Shown in pieces: positions 12,401 to 20,020 of a DNA stretch of 64,000 nucleotides. Location of the stretch: the NCBI RefSeq assembly GCF_023638035.1, contig NZ_JAKRVX010000007.1, positions 62,001-126,000 on the forward strand, in the 5' to 3' direction. The translations under genes were made by a program, and so were the position numbers. The notes under the pieces are model-generated. The model was not told the DNA's origin. It saw only the letters and a program-made list of their open reading frames with translations, and did not search any database. This stretch comes from Natronocalculus amylovorans. Lineage in GTDB: Archaea > Halobacteriota > Halobacteria > Halobacteriales > Haloferacaceae. How positions within the stretch are numbered: the first letter of the stretch is position 1; each line of letters opens with the position of its first letter.

Positions 12401-15400
12401 GAAGGCGACGAATCAAGAGACCGATGAGACCATCGACCTTGGGAGCCAAGAAGTTGAGCTTGCATCTGGGTTCTACCACCTTGGTGCAATCAATATTACA
12501 TTCAGTATTGACCAAGCGGGGGTCTATGACCTTACACTTGGTGGGGCAGATGCAGGAACGATCGAAGTAATCGAAGCACAGTCTGATATCCAAGTGATTG
12601 CCGCATCTCGATCGACAGATGAAGTTATTGAAGACGAAGAGTTCTATGTCGTTGGCAGTCTCTATCAGAACGGGACGATCGAGGGGCCAGAAGACACGGC
12701 ACTCACTGCAACTCCTACAGACGGTGGTGAAACGATTGAGATTGGCATCGACGAGGACCGGACGCTATCTCCGGGATTCTACCATCTTGGTGCGGTCAAT
12801 CTCACCGCTACGATTGCAGAACCAGGAACGTATGAGATTCATCTTGGCGATCGGTCTGCAGGAACGATCGAAGTAATCGAAGCACAGTCTGATATCCAAG
12901 TGATTGCCGCATCCCGATCAACAGATGAAATTATTGAAGACGAAGAGTTCTATATCGTTGGCAGCCTCTATCAGAATGGCACGATCGAAGGGCCAGAAGA
13001 AGTTTCCTTAAACGCCACCAACGAAGAGACTGGTGAGACGATTGAGATTGCCGTTGACGAGGGCCGGACGCTATCTCCTGGGTTCTACCATCTTGGTGCG
13101 GTCAATCTCACCGCTACGATTGCAGAACCAGGAACGTATGAGTTGACGCTTGGCGATCGATCTGCGGGAACGATTGAAGTAATCGAAGCACAGTCTGATA
13201 TCCAAGTGATTGCCGCATCCCGATCAACAGATGAAATTATTGAAGACGAAGAGTTCTATGTCGTTGGCAGCCTCTATCAGAATGGCACGATCGAGGGGCC
13301 AGAAGACACGGTACTCACTGCAACCCCTACAGACGGGGGTGAGACAATTGAGATTGCCGTTGACGAGGGCCGGACGCTATCTCCGGGGTTCTACCATCTT
13401 GGTGCGGTCAATCTCACCGCAACGATCGAGACACCGGGAACGTATGAGATCCATCTTGGCGATCGGAGTGCAGGCACGATCGAAGTGATCGAAGCCCGAA
13501 CTGACATTCAAGTAATTGCAGCCTCAGCCAATGCATCCGAGATTGTCAAAACAACAGACTTCCACGTTGTTGGGAGCCTCTATCAGAACGGAACGGTTGA
13601 TGGCACAGAAGAGATCTTGTTGAACGCAACCAACGAAGACACTGGTGAAACGATCCAACTTGGGTCTCAAACGGCAACGCTCTCTCCAGGGTTCTATCAT
13701 CTCGGTGCGATCAACATCACGGGTACGCTCGATGATGCCGGTACGTACACGCTTACACTTGGCGATCGAACGGTAGGGCCACTGACTGTCACTGGATCAT
13801 CGGTCGACGCTTCAATCGTCGAGGTGGACTCCCATAGTACTGGAATTGATACAGAGACCGAGATAGAGCAACACTACGCGAGCGAAGACGTTCCTGTGAC
13901 GGTCGATATTGATGCAGATGTGGAACTTGAGACCGTGAACGTACTCCTCAGCTCCCAAGAGACCACCTATGTACAGGCGTTCAGCGCAACGCATGTCAGT
14001 GATGATACCTGGACGGTAACCATCCCATTGTCGTCAATCGAAGATGACGGCAGGTATGAGATATCTGTTGTAGCTGTAGATCGGCTTGGAAGCGCTGACA
14101 CGGATACGGCTGATAAGCCGGTCGTAATCGATCGCGAGGAACCCCGACTCTCAGCTACGCTTGAAGATGTGGACGATGAGAGTGCAACCGTTGTTGTTGA
14201 GAGTGACACCCCACTAAGCGAACCACCAACCGTGGAGGGAACATTCACGAGTTCGACCGACGAGACATCTGGAACAGCTACAATGACTGCAACAGACGGG
14301 ACCAATACAACGTTCACCGGATCATTTGCAACTGGAGAGACCGGCAACTACTCGATTACAAGCACTGGTGTCGATCGCGCCGGTAACGAAGGGACAGATA
14401 CAGCGTCAGCATACGTTGATACGCGATTCACGCTCGGTGATGGCGTTATCGAGATTGCCGACACTGGCACGTCGATCGAGTTTGATATCGCCGATGACGC
14501 AGATGATGCGATTCGTACCCAAGAACTGTACACATCGTTATCCGAAACAACCGCAAACGCAAACCTCGGTGATGGAGAACTCGGAGTTGGGTTCATAACT
14601 GCCGAACTGGATAGCCTGCTTGATTACTATCTCGACCAGGGAACAGTTGAAAGCGCGACCATCTCGATGGCGATCGATGAAAGCGAACTCCCAGCTGGGG
14701 CAACCACAAATGAAGTTGAGCTGCAATACTACAATGCGGATGCCGAGGCATGGGATCCGGTTGCAGGATCGGATTTCACTCAGATCAATGGCGACCCATT
14801 CGTGACTGCATCTGTTACCAGTTTCTCGACATACGGTGCATTCGTACCAGATACAGGCGAACCAGTCATCAAGAGCCGATCGCCAATCGATGGGGCAACG
14901 ATTGGTGCCGATCAGACCGAAGCAATCATTGAATTTGAGTATCATGACGATCGCTCCGGGGTTGACCGTGGATCAGTAACGATCGAAGTTGACGGTGAGG
15001 ATGTGACTGACAGCGAGGAGACAGAGATTACATCATCAACAGCCACACATACCCTCTCGGTCGATTCAGGTGAATCGTACACGGCAGTTGTCACGGTGTC
15101 CGATTATGCCGGTAACACTAAAACTGCAGAGACGACGTTCACCGTCGACGCAGCCGATGACGACTCTGATTCGGCTGATGACTCAGGCTCTGACTCTGAC
15201 TCAAGTTCAGACAGCACTGACCGAGAGCAAACACCAGATCCATCCCCTGCAATTCCAAATCCACCTGCTGGAACGGAGATTCTCTCAACCGTATTTGCAA
15301 CGCTTGAGACAGATCACATCGCAGGGACTACGATTGCAGCGTTTGACAACAGTGAGACGCTGCAAACCATAGAGTTTGATGACGTAACGGATGGCGATGT

Positions 15401-15917
15401 GGTCGTAAATGAGCTCAATGGAATACCACAACACGCAGCCAAGACCGATGGCGAAATTATCAGTACAGTTCAGATTACGGTGCCGGATGGAGTCAAAGAG
15501 ACGTCAGCGACGATCACAACAACCGTGTCCACCGATCGACTCGAAGAGCATGCAGGCTCAAAAGATGCACTGACACTCGTTCGGCTCAACAGCGACAGTG
15601 GCCAGTGGGAGGAGCTCTCGACAACAGTTGTTGATGAGACTGACACACAGGTTACCATTGCATCAGAAACACCTGGGTTCTCAGTATTCGCGGTAACAAC
15701 GCGTACAGAGAGTGAACAGGACACCGAAGACGCACCTGTGACGGAGACGGAAACAGGCACCGAAACTGTTGGGCAAACGTCTGATGAACCACCAACAGCA
15801 ACAACCGAAGATGGTACAGCTGATGAAACAGAGAGTATAATCCCGGGATTCAGTGTCGTTCTCACTGTGATCGCGCTGCTCTCAATTGCGGGTATTGCTG
15901 CACGCAAGCGCAATTAA
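3462..15917 (+). CDS. Giant multi-domain PGF-CTERM surface protein
   Basis: A 4151-residue exported protein. A signal peptide (about 1-33, hydrophobic IGIGVILLLYIF) is followed by a PQQ-like beta-propeller (about 45-410; repeated blades with YALD or RAIDPTDGS-x-W), CARDB-like beta domains (about 430-720), a right-handed parallel beta-helix of the NosD/CASH type (about 725-1490; opens DSIQAAIDAALPGDTI, many NNTVTG rungs, closes NWWGDSSGP), four or five carboxypeptidase-regulatory-like domains (about 1533-1985), more CARDB-like domains, eleven tandem repeats (2330-3447), Ig-like folds, a PGF-pre-PGF domain (about 3942-4084), a Thr/Glu-rich linker and a C-terminal PGF-CTERM signal (PGFSV, hydrophobic helix, RKRN; from 4127). 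PGF-CTERM proteins are processed by archaeosortase and lipid-anchored to the cell surface. N-glycosylation sequons are numerous. Role inferred: adhesion, matrix or S-layer-associated scaffold. The reading frame is intact. Confidence 0.92.
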   Translation: MRVSGIRSRHAIPISIGIGVILLLYIFSAGAGAVSVDDRVIPSEFETNESDILWESDVDLSTDRSPVVVDGILVTTTGSSSSGERVVAYDVGTGEQRWEVGISATGTATVVDNTVIVTTDDSVYALDLRLGAIQWQTAFDNSGRISKTQAVGGGTVYVAKDVNSSTDRLYALDAETGAESWDTEIESVLSGPTYIDEVLYIGSQDGLRAIDPTDGSEQWHWESTGVLEDSGAISEPTVADGLVYISYREGVGSTTTDYELFTIAIDVETGDKEWRFEFDDPIEGLPQTPSAPTVAGDGGESTVYVSFDGLYALNATDGDKRWTDETRVFDPPTVADGTLFVPQSTESESLRAIDPTDGSELWTVETGDRSSVIVVDGIVYVAVQISDTRLMAIDAGDTVSGSSSDSRVMLASETHHHNSSGDIPDSDPRVIDIAFDEGVFVEEAFDVSVTVRNDWSPTRAETYTIALDGTEESEMIEIPAYGTNTATSSLTAPSTAGEYDITVNGVEYGTVTVVDSEYPLIRSNISFFETILEGDSVRVAYDVTNLGDGLANENEELSLEGPGFDDREVVASQSDTEGINEGETSLIIFTTDPIETPGEYTAYLNDQYIGAIEVLPEDDPVYRTDVNQLQNSIISGIEAPVDPSAAGTVYVDVRYENLAETENEVEIELVALNETTGAEVASVTEMISVPGEDTVTTRLGVSIAEPGVYDLEVDGTPIGQVEVLVAGVQDGDSIQAAIDAALPGDTIIVGNGTYEESLTIDKPLTLRAVSEGGAVLDGSQENFERAITVTDDDVSVEGFQIEGYTGSGGGFGDAAVFVGGERFTFLNNTITGSVDGIQTQSNTDSHEMLIADNHIHDNDGDAIAFANQADDVSILRNIITDNGGDGIDLGNSNDRFTVDANEIHRNGVGITHDQNGGDNGAVTNNTVTQNSGIGIELGTFGSNNEITNNTVTGTENGIEAGTDEIRYNHVTSRDGVAIRARGASIVAHNTIEDANVGVNPRVSVLDGTTIENNTIHNVSLAIGGAGDGVIVRENTFSKTDTDLELVDALSATITDNDFATGVHLNGAPETLDDEPHELSGNTVGGDPLVYAVSEDSPDIASDAAQIILVDVTNVDIDDYSFSDVAAGVQVTHSEAVTVTGTEFTNITASSDASGINGAVRFWYSSSVTVDDFEITASNRGAYIGESDGVTISNGLITDGSPAIDLFGENTDVVIKNNDIFEGQGHLGTGIRISQSDGLSITGNTVRDATTGITINRATNATITDNIVEDATVGVRFGNQPSGISADIGDVVFTNNTVTGSDRDGAIVDRGALTGNVTITDNVVTNTGLTTSPSFDPVGLDLTIEGETVTVSNNTITDNEGEIGATLDIDADVVTVADNFVTDNDVGTGFEIHLNTTDGTIASNTVRNNGDGLVVTGETAIGGVSATITENIIEENEGIGLTVGGFYESFLVTENSIAGNGDGLFHNPGDAYVLDARDNWWGDSSGPNGDVIDNETSVVADGSGDSITIGDVGWVDDDSVRFDPWLDAPIVDTGTLSGTIADVATDEPIDGATIEIADSSAFVKTVETDADGSYEVSVPIGMYALTVTAPGYNESVTEDVSVASGESTTQDIDLSELASSLTGTIVDEDGNPIGGAVLHVIEQQGDGDPTPEPDGFTTTVTTDSTGDYSVDVPSGVYRFDPIEAIGFADGLWQNIVVASGEQKTLDSIELRETPVLSGTVTDSETGEPIEGVEIESRFFTSEPLYTATTDEDGVYSINIPVGGNMIPTVEFSAEGYATSLLDGSETDLTASTVIDLELDPTGTVTGSVTNETGSSISGISVTASTNDEWAGSTMTDENGVYSFDVAYGTYDLAFEQQPIGSDYQSKTVSDVVVTSGETTTIDAELEPVPDLGTIAGVVTNETGDQIEGVEVQVFDASTNSPVFQPTEPTPGIVAADDLGDSERSEWPTTDADGAYSIDVPPGTYTVQILTEEQVAAPVTVEVAEGEIVNDIDLDVEPIPDPELVDIDVSIQSQESTTNVEVGDEITITATIENVADEIAVTMAGLAIVEPGLIEDNELTELSTDDVIEDEVAGLRIIASGDTKTLEFSFNARSAFDGADAVVLAGVMGADEDEVVEFDTIELSVSDSEDPDPTPEPELAVHDVAVIPAELETGEEATIDATVENVGTADGELAVPLEINGETVDTKTVSLDAGEESTLTFTQTFESAGEFELRVGSEAAIVTVTEDTTADIFIYGAALNETSIVVGETVTISGDLFNDGSEVEMYDAALGVNGEEIETSSVEVGPGATPEGVSFEWTPTEGDLPDGEDELNATISINGFVVGTLHITNEFTDIRVIAASASETEIVQNEEFYVVGSLYQNGTIDGPQDIVLNATNEETGDVTELGRQERSLTPGWYHLGGVNITGIVETPGTYELTLGDRSAGTIEVIEAQSDIQVIAASQSTDEVIEDEDFYVVGSLYQNGTIGGPQDIVLNATDKETGETADIAVDEDRTLSPGFYHLGGVNLTATIETPGTYELTLGDRPAGTIEVVEAQSDIQVIAASQSTDEVIEDEEFYVVGSIYQAGNIDGPQNITLNATPTNGGSPIKIAVDDDRALSPGFYHLGAINLTGTISESGTYELTLGDRSAGTIEVIEAQSDIQVIAASRSTDEVIEDEEFYVVGSLYQNGTIGGPQDIVLNATDKETGETADIAVDEDRTLSPGFYHLGAINLTATISEPGMYEIHLGDRSAGTIEVIEAQSDIQVIAGSASEDTVIENEAFHVVGSLYQNGTIDGPQDVVLNATNQDSGEVITLGSQERTLTPGFYHLGAINITAEFEDEQAGNYTLTLGDRTVGEIEVEPAETDIQVIAGSVSEMNLTVNEEFYVVGSIYQAGNINGTQEITLNATHNETGKTTELGSQNATLAPGFYHLGAINITGSLDESGRYHLTLGDRDVGTIGVNESPSDINVIATTLSEIEVLENEEVYAVGSIYQAGDDGSQEIALKATNQETDETIDLGSQEVELASGFYHLGAINITFSIDQAGVYDLTLGGADAGTIEVIEAQSDIQVIAASRSTDEVIEDEEFYVVGSLYQNGTIEGPEDTALTATPTDGGETIEIGIDEDRTLSPGFYHLGAVNLTATIAEPGTYEIHLGDRSAGTIEVIEAQSDIQVIAASRSTDEIIEDEEFYIVGSLYQNGTIEGPEEVSLNATNEETGETIEIAVDEGRTLSPGFYHLGAVNLTATIAEPGTYELTLGDRSAGTIEVIEAQSDIQVIAASRSTDEIIEDEEFYVVGSLYQNGTIEGPEDTVLTATPTDGGETIEIAVDEGRTLSPGFYHLGAVNLTATIETPGTYEIHLGDRSAGTIEVIEARTDIQVIAASANASEIVKTTDFHVVGSLYQNGTVDGTEEILLNATNEDTGETIQLGSQTATLSPGFYHLGAINITGTLDDAGTYTLTLGDRTVGPLTVTGSSVDASIVEVDSHSTGIDTETEIEQHYASEDVPVTVDIDADVELETVNVLLSSQETTYVQAFSATHVSDDTWTVTIPLSSIEDDGRYEISVVAVDRLGSADTDTADKPVVIDREEPRLSATLEDVDDESATVVVESDTPLSEPPTVEGTFTSSTDETSGTATMTATDGTNTTFTGSFATGETGNYSITSTGVDRAGNEGTDTASAYVDTRFTLGDGVIEIADTGTSIEFDIADDADDAIRTQELYTSLSETTANANLGDGELGVGFITAELDSLLDYYLDQGTVESATISMAIDESELPAGATTNEVELQYYNADAEAWDPVAGSDFTQINGDPFVTASVTSFSTYGAFVPDTGEPVIKSRSPIDGATIGADQTEAIIEFEYHDDRSGVDRGSVTIEVDGEDVTDSEETEITSSTATHTLSVDSGESYTAVVTVSDYAGNTKTAETTFTVDAADDDSDSADDSGSDSDSSSDSTDREQTPDPSPAIPNPPAGTEILSTVFATLETDHIAGTTIAAFDNSETLQTIEFDDVTDGDVVVNELNGIPQHAAKTDGEIISTVQITVPDGVKETSATITTTVSTDRLEEHAGSKDALTLVRLNSDSGQWEELSTTVVDETDTQVTIASETPGFSVFAVTTRTESEQDTEDAPVTETETGTETVGQTSDEPPTATTEDGTADETESIIPGFSVVLTVIALLSIAGIAARKRN
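10449..13803 (+). repeat. Eleven in-frame tandem repeats of about 305 bp
   Basis: Inside the giant gene, eleven units of 100-103 codons follow head to tail. Each opens with a version of SDIQVIAASRSTDE, then EEFYVVGSLYQNGTI, then LSPGFYHLGAINLT, and ends with TLGDRSAGTIEVIEAQ. Units 2 and 4 share a long near-identical DNA block (about 10820-10965 and 11424-11570), and units 8 to 10 are also nearly the same, while 1, 5, 6, 7 and 11 are diverged. This points to recent duplication or gene conversion within an older array. Confidence 0.95.
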
Positions 15918-15950
15918 TCATTTAAACGAACAATTTCTCCGAGCTCTTGA

Positions 15951-17924
15951 TCATCCGTCGAATCGAAGTAGTCGAAGCCCAATCAGGCTGACAAGGACTG
16001 TCGAACCTTCGTGTCCAATCACTGCAAGCGGCAGCGGAATACCGGCTGTAAGGATTGCAATAATCATAATCGCGATCGCCCCAAATGCGATCGAGAAATT
16101 AATATACAATGTTCGTCGCGTTTTCCGACTCAGCGCAAAAGCGTACGGAAGCCGATCGAGCCGATCGGACATTAATACGATATCAGCGGTCTCTAGTGCA
16201 ACGTCGGTGCCAGCACCACCCATACCAATGCTGATATCAGCCGTTGCAAGTGCAGGAGCATCGTTTACTCCATCGCCAACCATCGCAACGGCTTCATACT
16301 GCTCTTGGAGCGTTTCGATATGGCTCACTTTCTCCTCAGGAAGGAGCTCTGCATACACCGCATCAATACCCAGTTCATCCGCGATATACCGAGCAACGCG
16401 CTCGTTGTCGCCAGTGAGCATCACGATGTGTTTGACCCCCCGATCGCGAAGCTGTTCGATCATTCCAGCCGCATCTGGTCGGATCGTATCCGTAAATGCA
16501 AGCCACCCAAGTACAGAGCGACCGCTGTCGGATTCGCGGACGACAAGCACACTCGTTTTTCCGCTGTGTTCCAACTCGCGGACTGCATTGCGTCCTGTTT
16601 CAAGTCCCTCGATCGGATCATCCATCGATTCAAAATATCTCGAATTGCCGATATGGATTAGATCACCATCAACAGTCGCGTTAACGCCTTTTCCGACAAC
16701 TGCCTGGAACCCAGTTGCGGTTGGGATCGAGAGCGATCGATCGCGTGCTGCATCAACCGTTGCCTCCGCAAGATGATGTTCTGATCTTGATTGGACAGCG
16801 GCCGCGATCGACAAGAGCAGATCGGTAGTGAGTGGCCCATCTGCAACTGTTGCGCCATCTCGGGGTGAGACATCGGTTAGTTGGGTGTTACCCTCTGTGA
16901 GCGTCCCGGTTTTATCGAACGCGACCGCGTCGACGTAGCCTGCAGTTTCGATATGTTCACCGCCTTTGAACAAGACACCTTGGCGGCCACCCGCAGAGAT
17001 TGCAGAGAGGACTGCCGCAGGTGTTGAAATAATAACTGCACAGGGAGATGCAGCAACCATGAGCGTCATTGCACGGTAGAGCGTCGGCTCAAAACTGTGG
17101 TTGAGCAACGCCAGTGGAAGTACAATCGCGACTGCTGTGAGGGTAAACACACCCAGTACGTATGGCTGTTCGAATCGATCGATCAGCTGTTGGGTGGGTG
17201 CTCGTTTGTTCTGTGCAGTTTCGACCATGTGGATAAGTCGGGCAATAGCGGATTCGTGTGCCTCTTTCGTGACTCGCACTTCGAGACTCCCTGCTTCGTT
17301 GATCGTCCCGCTAAAAACCTCATCTCCAACCGTTTTCGTCACAGGAACGGATTCACCAGTCAACGAAGCCTGATCGATCGTGCTCTCTCCAGAGACGACA
17401 ACGCCATCAAGAGGAAGCCGATCACCGGGGCGGACAACAAAGACATCGCCAACGTCGACGTCATCAACTGAGACGGATACTTCTTCACCGTCACGGAGCA
17501 ACTGTGCAGTTTCGGGACGCATATCGATGAGTGACCTGATCGCCGTTCGAGAGCGGCCGATCGCATACGCCTCTAACACACCGGAGAGTGAGAACAAGAA
17601 CAACAGCATCGCACCCTCAAACGGGGCACCAATAAAGAGTGCGCCAAGCGCAGCGGCAATCATCAGAAGATCAATCTCAATTGCTGGCTCCGCTAACGCT
17701 TCGACACTCGCTTTGAGTCCATACCAGCCACCGAATATGTACGCAACACCGTAGCTAACCCACACAACGGTTGGATCAAAATTGAACCAGCTGCCAATCA
17801 GTCCGGTGAGCATCCCACTAAATGTGAGAAGAACGAACAGAGACTGCCTCCGAAGCACCGATCGATCGGTTGCTTCCTTTGGCGAATCTTGTGTAGCCGA
17901 AACAGATTGTGAAGCAGTCTCCAT
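15951..17924 (-). CDS. P1B-4-type heavy-metal ATPase (Co/Fe/Zn export type)
   Basis: A 657-residue membrane pump. It has no N-terminal HMA domain. Visible motifs: TGES in the actuator loop, SPC (AASPCAVI) in the metal-binding helix in place of CPC, DKTGT phosphorylation site, GDGVNDAPAL hinge, and HEGST in the last helix pair. SPC together with HEG(G/S)T and a missing N-terminal metal domain defines the P1B-4 subgroup (CoaT, CtpD, PfeT relatives), which exports Co2+, Fe2+, Zn2+ or Ni2+; the substrate here is not determined. Odd feature: the P1B nucleotide-domain His-Pro pair reads SEHHLA, with His in place of Pro. It lies downstream of the 18023 membrane gene and NosDFY on the same strand and may be cotranscribed. 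Eight or fewer membrane helices are expected. Confidence 0.88.
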   Translation of the reverse strand: METASQSVSATQDSPKEATDRSVLRRQSLFVLLTFSGMLTGLIGSWFNFDPTVVWVSYGVAYIFGGWYGLKASVEALAEPAIEIDLLMIAAALGALFIGAPFEGAMLLFLFSLSGVLEAYAIGRSRTAIRSLIDMRPETAQLLRDGEEVSVSVDDVDVGDVFVVRPGDRLPLDGVVVSGESTIDQASLTGESVPVTKTVGDEVFSGTINEAGSLEVRVTKEAHESAIARLIHMVETAQNKRAPTQQLIDRFEQPYVLGVFTLTAVAIVLPLALLNHSFEPTLYRAMTLMVAASPCAVIISTPAAVLSAISAGGRQGVLFKGGEHIETAGYVDAVAFDKTGTLTEGNTQLTDVSPRDGATVADGPLTTDLLLSIAAAVQSRSEHHLAEATVDAARDRSLSIPTATGFQAVVGKGVNATVDGDLIHIGNSRYFESMDDPIEGLETGRNAVRELEHSGKTSVLVVRESDSGRSVLGWLAFTDTIRPDAAGMIEQLRDRGVKHIVMLTGDNERVARYIADELGIDAVYAELLPEEKVSHIETLQEQYEAVAMVGDGVNDAPALATADISIGMGGAGTDVALETADIVLMSDRLDRLPYAFALSRKTRRTLYINFSIAFGAIAIMIIAILTAGIPLPLAVIGHEGSTVLVSLIGLRLLRFDG

Positions 17925-18022
17925 GGAGGTATGTTGAAAACAGAGTTTGATAAGGATTTAGGTAGTAATGTCTGCAGCATACAAAGCTGTAGGGACGCGA
18001 ACGGTCACGATTGTCGAATGTC

Positions 18023-18331
18023 TCATGCCGAAAATATGTATGGGTCTCGCTCGTGCCATGCAGCAAAGAGCCCAAAAGTCATCAATGTGAAAAACCCGAT
18101 AAGTAAAAATCCTGCACTAAGTAGCCCGATCGGGTGTGGAAATGAGATGAGCGTTCCTTGCTCAAGTCCGATCAATAGCTGAAAACCCAACCAAAAAATA
18201 AACGCAGGGAGAAAATACCGCCTACTGCGGTTAGTCTCGGTTATTTTTGGTATAATCAAGAGGATACAAATTCCGGATAGTGGAATAATGATCCCGACAA
18301 GATTCTGTTCTCCGCCGACCCAATCGATCAT
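18023..18331 (-). CDS. Small membrane protein, about three helices
   Basis: A 102-residue hydrophobic protein with about three predicted transmembrane segments (roughly 10-28, 40-58 and 68-90) joined by short charged loops (ITETNRSRRY). No family was recognised. It sits between the NosY-like permease and the P1B-4 ATPase on the same strand, about 100 bases from each, so it could belong to the same transcript and act in metal handling, but nothing in its sequence shows a metal site apart from one His-Glu pair near the C terminus (AWHERD). Confidence 0.6.
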   Translation of the reverse strand: MIDWVGGEQNLVGIIIPLSGICILLIIPKITETNRSRRYFLPAFIFWLGFQLLIGLEQGTLISFPHPIGLLSAGFLLIGFFTLMTFGLFAAWHERDPYIFSA

Positions 18332-18431
18332 TAGCGTAGCTTTTGTGTCACAATAGCATATATTCTTTCACGTATCTCCAGTGAGAAATCCTACGCGGTC
18401 GGTAACTGATCAGAAGTTTCGTCACGATATT

Positions 18432-19256
18432 TCAGACGGTTCGGCGATGGAGAATGAGCGTTGCAGAAATAAGCGAGAAGATTGTCCACGCGAACAATCC
18501 AGCAACGCTCGTAATTGGTGACCCGTAGCCGCTTTCGGAGGCAGCAGTGACTGCAATCACCGTCTCAAAGACCGCACCACGGTACGCACTGTTCGGTGCG
18601 ATCGCCAGTGCATTCAAGAGATCTGCTTCTGCGATCCAGCCATCAGTGAGCCCAAGAATGATTGCTGCATCACCAGCAACCACAACAAGCACAACGGCCC
18701 CAACAGCAAGTGCGATCGCGGTCAGTGTCGATTGTGCAGCAACCGACATCAACAGAACGATCGCCAGTAATGCAAGCGCAAACACCAGCGTAAGCACAAT
18801 AAATCGGGCAAACAGCAGTGGGGAGTCTAAGCCAGTGTGAGTCGCAAAAATACTGGTATCCGGCCCCGATGAAAACGAAACCAACAGCAACGTCGCGAGT
18901 AGCCCACTCCCGAGGATTACTGACAGAACAACCGCTCGTCCAGCATAGATTGCAAATACGTACACCGATGATGGAACGTCGTATGTTTTCAACACCGCTA
19001 ACTCGCCGCGTTCAAGATCCGAGACCACACTTCGGTAGCCGATCGCAATCGCAAGCACGGGGACAAGCACCTCAAGCGGGAGCAAAAGATCGACAACTGT
19101 TGGAACGTATCCAGTGGCAGCGCCACCACCACCAGCAGTTAATGCAAGCAGAAGACCAATGACGCCCACAGTGATGAGATAGTATACACGTGTGCGCATC
19201 GCTGTTTTGAGTTCACGTTTAAAGAGTGCAAAAAACGTTGAAACAATCGTACTCAT
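18432..19256 (-). CDS. nosY: NosY-like ABC transporter permease
   Basis: A 274-residue integral membrane protein with six predicted helices, of the ABC-2 / NosY type. The segment GYRSVVSDLERGELAVLKT after helix 2 is the cytoplasmic coupling region, matching the SGERExGTL-like motif of NosY proteins. In the known Nos system NosFY is an ABC transporter that works with NosD in assembling the copper site CuZ of nitrous oxide reductase, probably through sulfur or copper supply. The start at 19256 overlaps the end of the NosF gene by four bases (ATGA), showing translational coupling. No nosZ is present in this window, so the target may be encoded elsewhere or be a different copper enzyme. Confidence 0.88.
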   Translation of the reverse strand: MSTIVSTFFALFKRELKTAMRTRVYYLITVGVIGLLLALTAGGGGAATGYVPTVVDLLLPLEVLVPVLAIAIGYRSVVSDLERGELAVLKTYDVPSSVYVFAIYAGRAVVLSVILGSGLLATLLLVSFSSGPDTSIFATHTGLDSPLLFARFIVLTLVFALALLAIVLLMSVAAQSTLTAIALAVGAVVLVVVAGDAAIILGLTDGWIAEADLLNALAIAPNSAYRGAVFETVIAVTAASESGYGSPITSVAGLFAWTIFSLISATLILHRRTV

Positions 19257-20020
19257 TGGGTGACCTCCGTATTCGTTTGCGGTGTCTCAGTTGCTGTGAC
19301 CGCATCATAGACCTCCCACAAGTCGGCCACACTGTGTGTTTGACACAGCTGTTGTGGTGGCCCTTGTGCGGCGATCTGTTTGTCGTGAAGGAGAATGACT
19401 GTATCCGCATATCGTTCAACAAGCGCGAGGTCGTGTGAACTCACGATCACAGCAGTACCACGTTCAGCAAGTTGTGCGGTGATCTCGAATGCTTTTGTTC
19501 CCATTGTTGGATCCAGCCCGCTTGCTGGTTCGTCGAAGATCACAGCCGGCGGGTTACCCACAACGGACTGTGCAATACCAAGCAAGCGTGTCATTCCACC
19601 CGACAGCGCCTCAACAGGCCGATTTCTGACGTCATAGAGATCAACCTGTGTGAGCAACTCTTTCGTGTCAGTTGGGGTTTCAAGCAACGACGCATAGAAC
19701 GAGATCGTCTCTTCGACAGTGAAATGGGGCCGGAATGCAGGTTGCTGTGGGAGGTAGCCGATCGGCCGCTCAACAGCGGGACCGGCGTACTCAACGTTTC
19801 CAGCCGTGGGCTCGAGATGGCCAAGCAAGAGCCGCAACAGCGTGGTTTTTCCGGTCCCATTTGGGCCGATCAGTGCGGTCACGCTTCCCGCATGAACGGT
19901 CAGATCGATCGAATCAAGAACCGTTAGTTCGCTGTACTGCTTTGTGAGGTCGGTCGCACGAAGAACAGCCTCTTGAGACGTGGCTGCTGGTCGAGTGTTG
20001 GTAGATTGTTGCTTACTCAT
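19253..20020 (-). CDS. nosF: NosF-like ABC transporter ATPase
   Basis: A 255-residue ATP-binding subunit. Walker A is GPNGTGKTTLL, the signature is LSGGM, Walker B is AVIFDEPASGLDP, and the switch histidine lies in VIVSSHDL. The start at 20020 (MSKQQST) was chosen because the frame upstream runs through the end of nosD and because it gives a normal N terminus; it overlaps nosD by eight bases. The gene also overlaps nosY by four bases, giving the order nosD-nosF-nosY on the minus strand. It should power the NosY permease on the cytoplasmic face. Confidence 0.92.
   Translation of the reverse strand: MSKQQSTNTRPAATSQEAVLRATDLTKQYSELTVLDSIDLTVHAGSVTALIGPNGTGKTTLLRLLLGHLEPTAGNVEYAGPAVERPIGYLPQQPAFRPHFTVEETISFYASLLETPTDTKELLTQVDLYDVRNRPVEALSGGMTRLLGIAQSVVGNPPAVIFDEPASGLDPTMGTKAFEITAQLAERGTAVIVSSHDLALVERYADTVILLHDKQIAAQGPPQQLCQTHSVADLWEVYDAVTATETPQTNTEVTQ

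Noticed and set aside
15886-16776. Long plus-strand open frame opposite the P1B-4 ATPase
   Set aside because: It is the reverse of a conserved pump gene and is Ser/Ile-rich with no family resemblance; a shadow frame.
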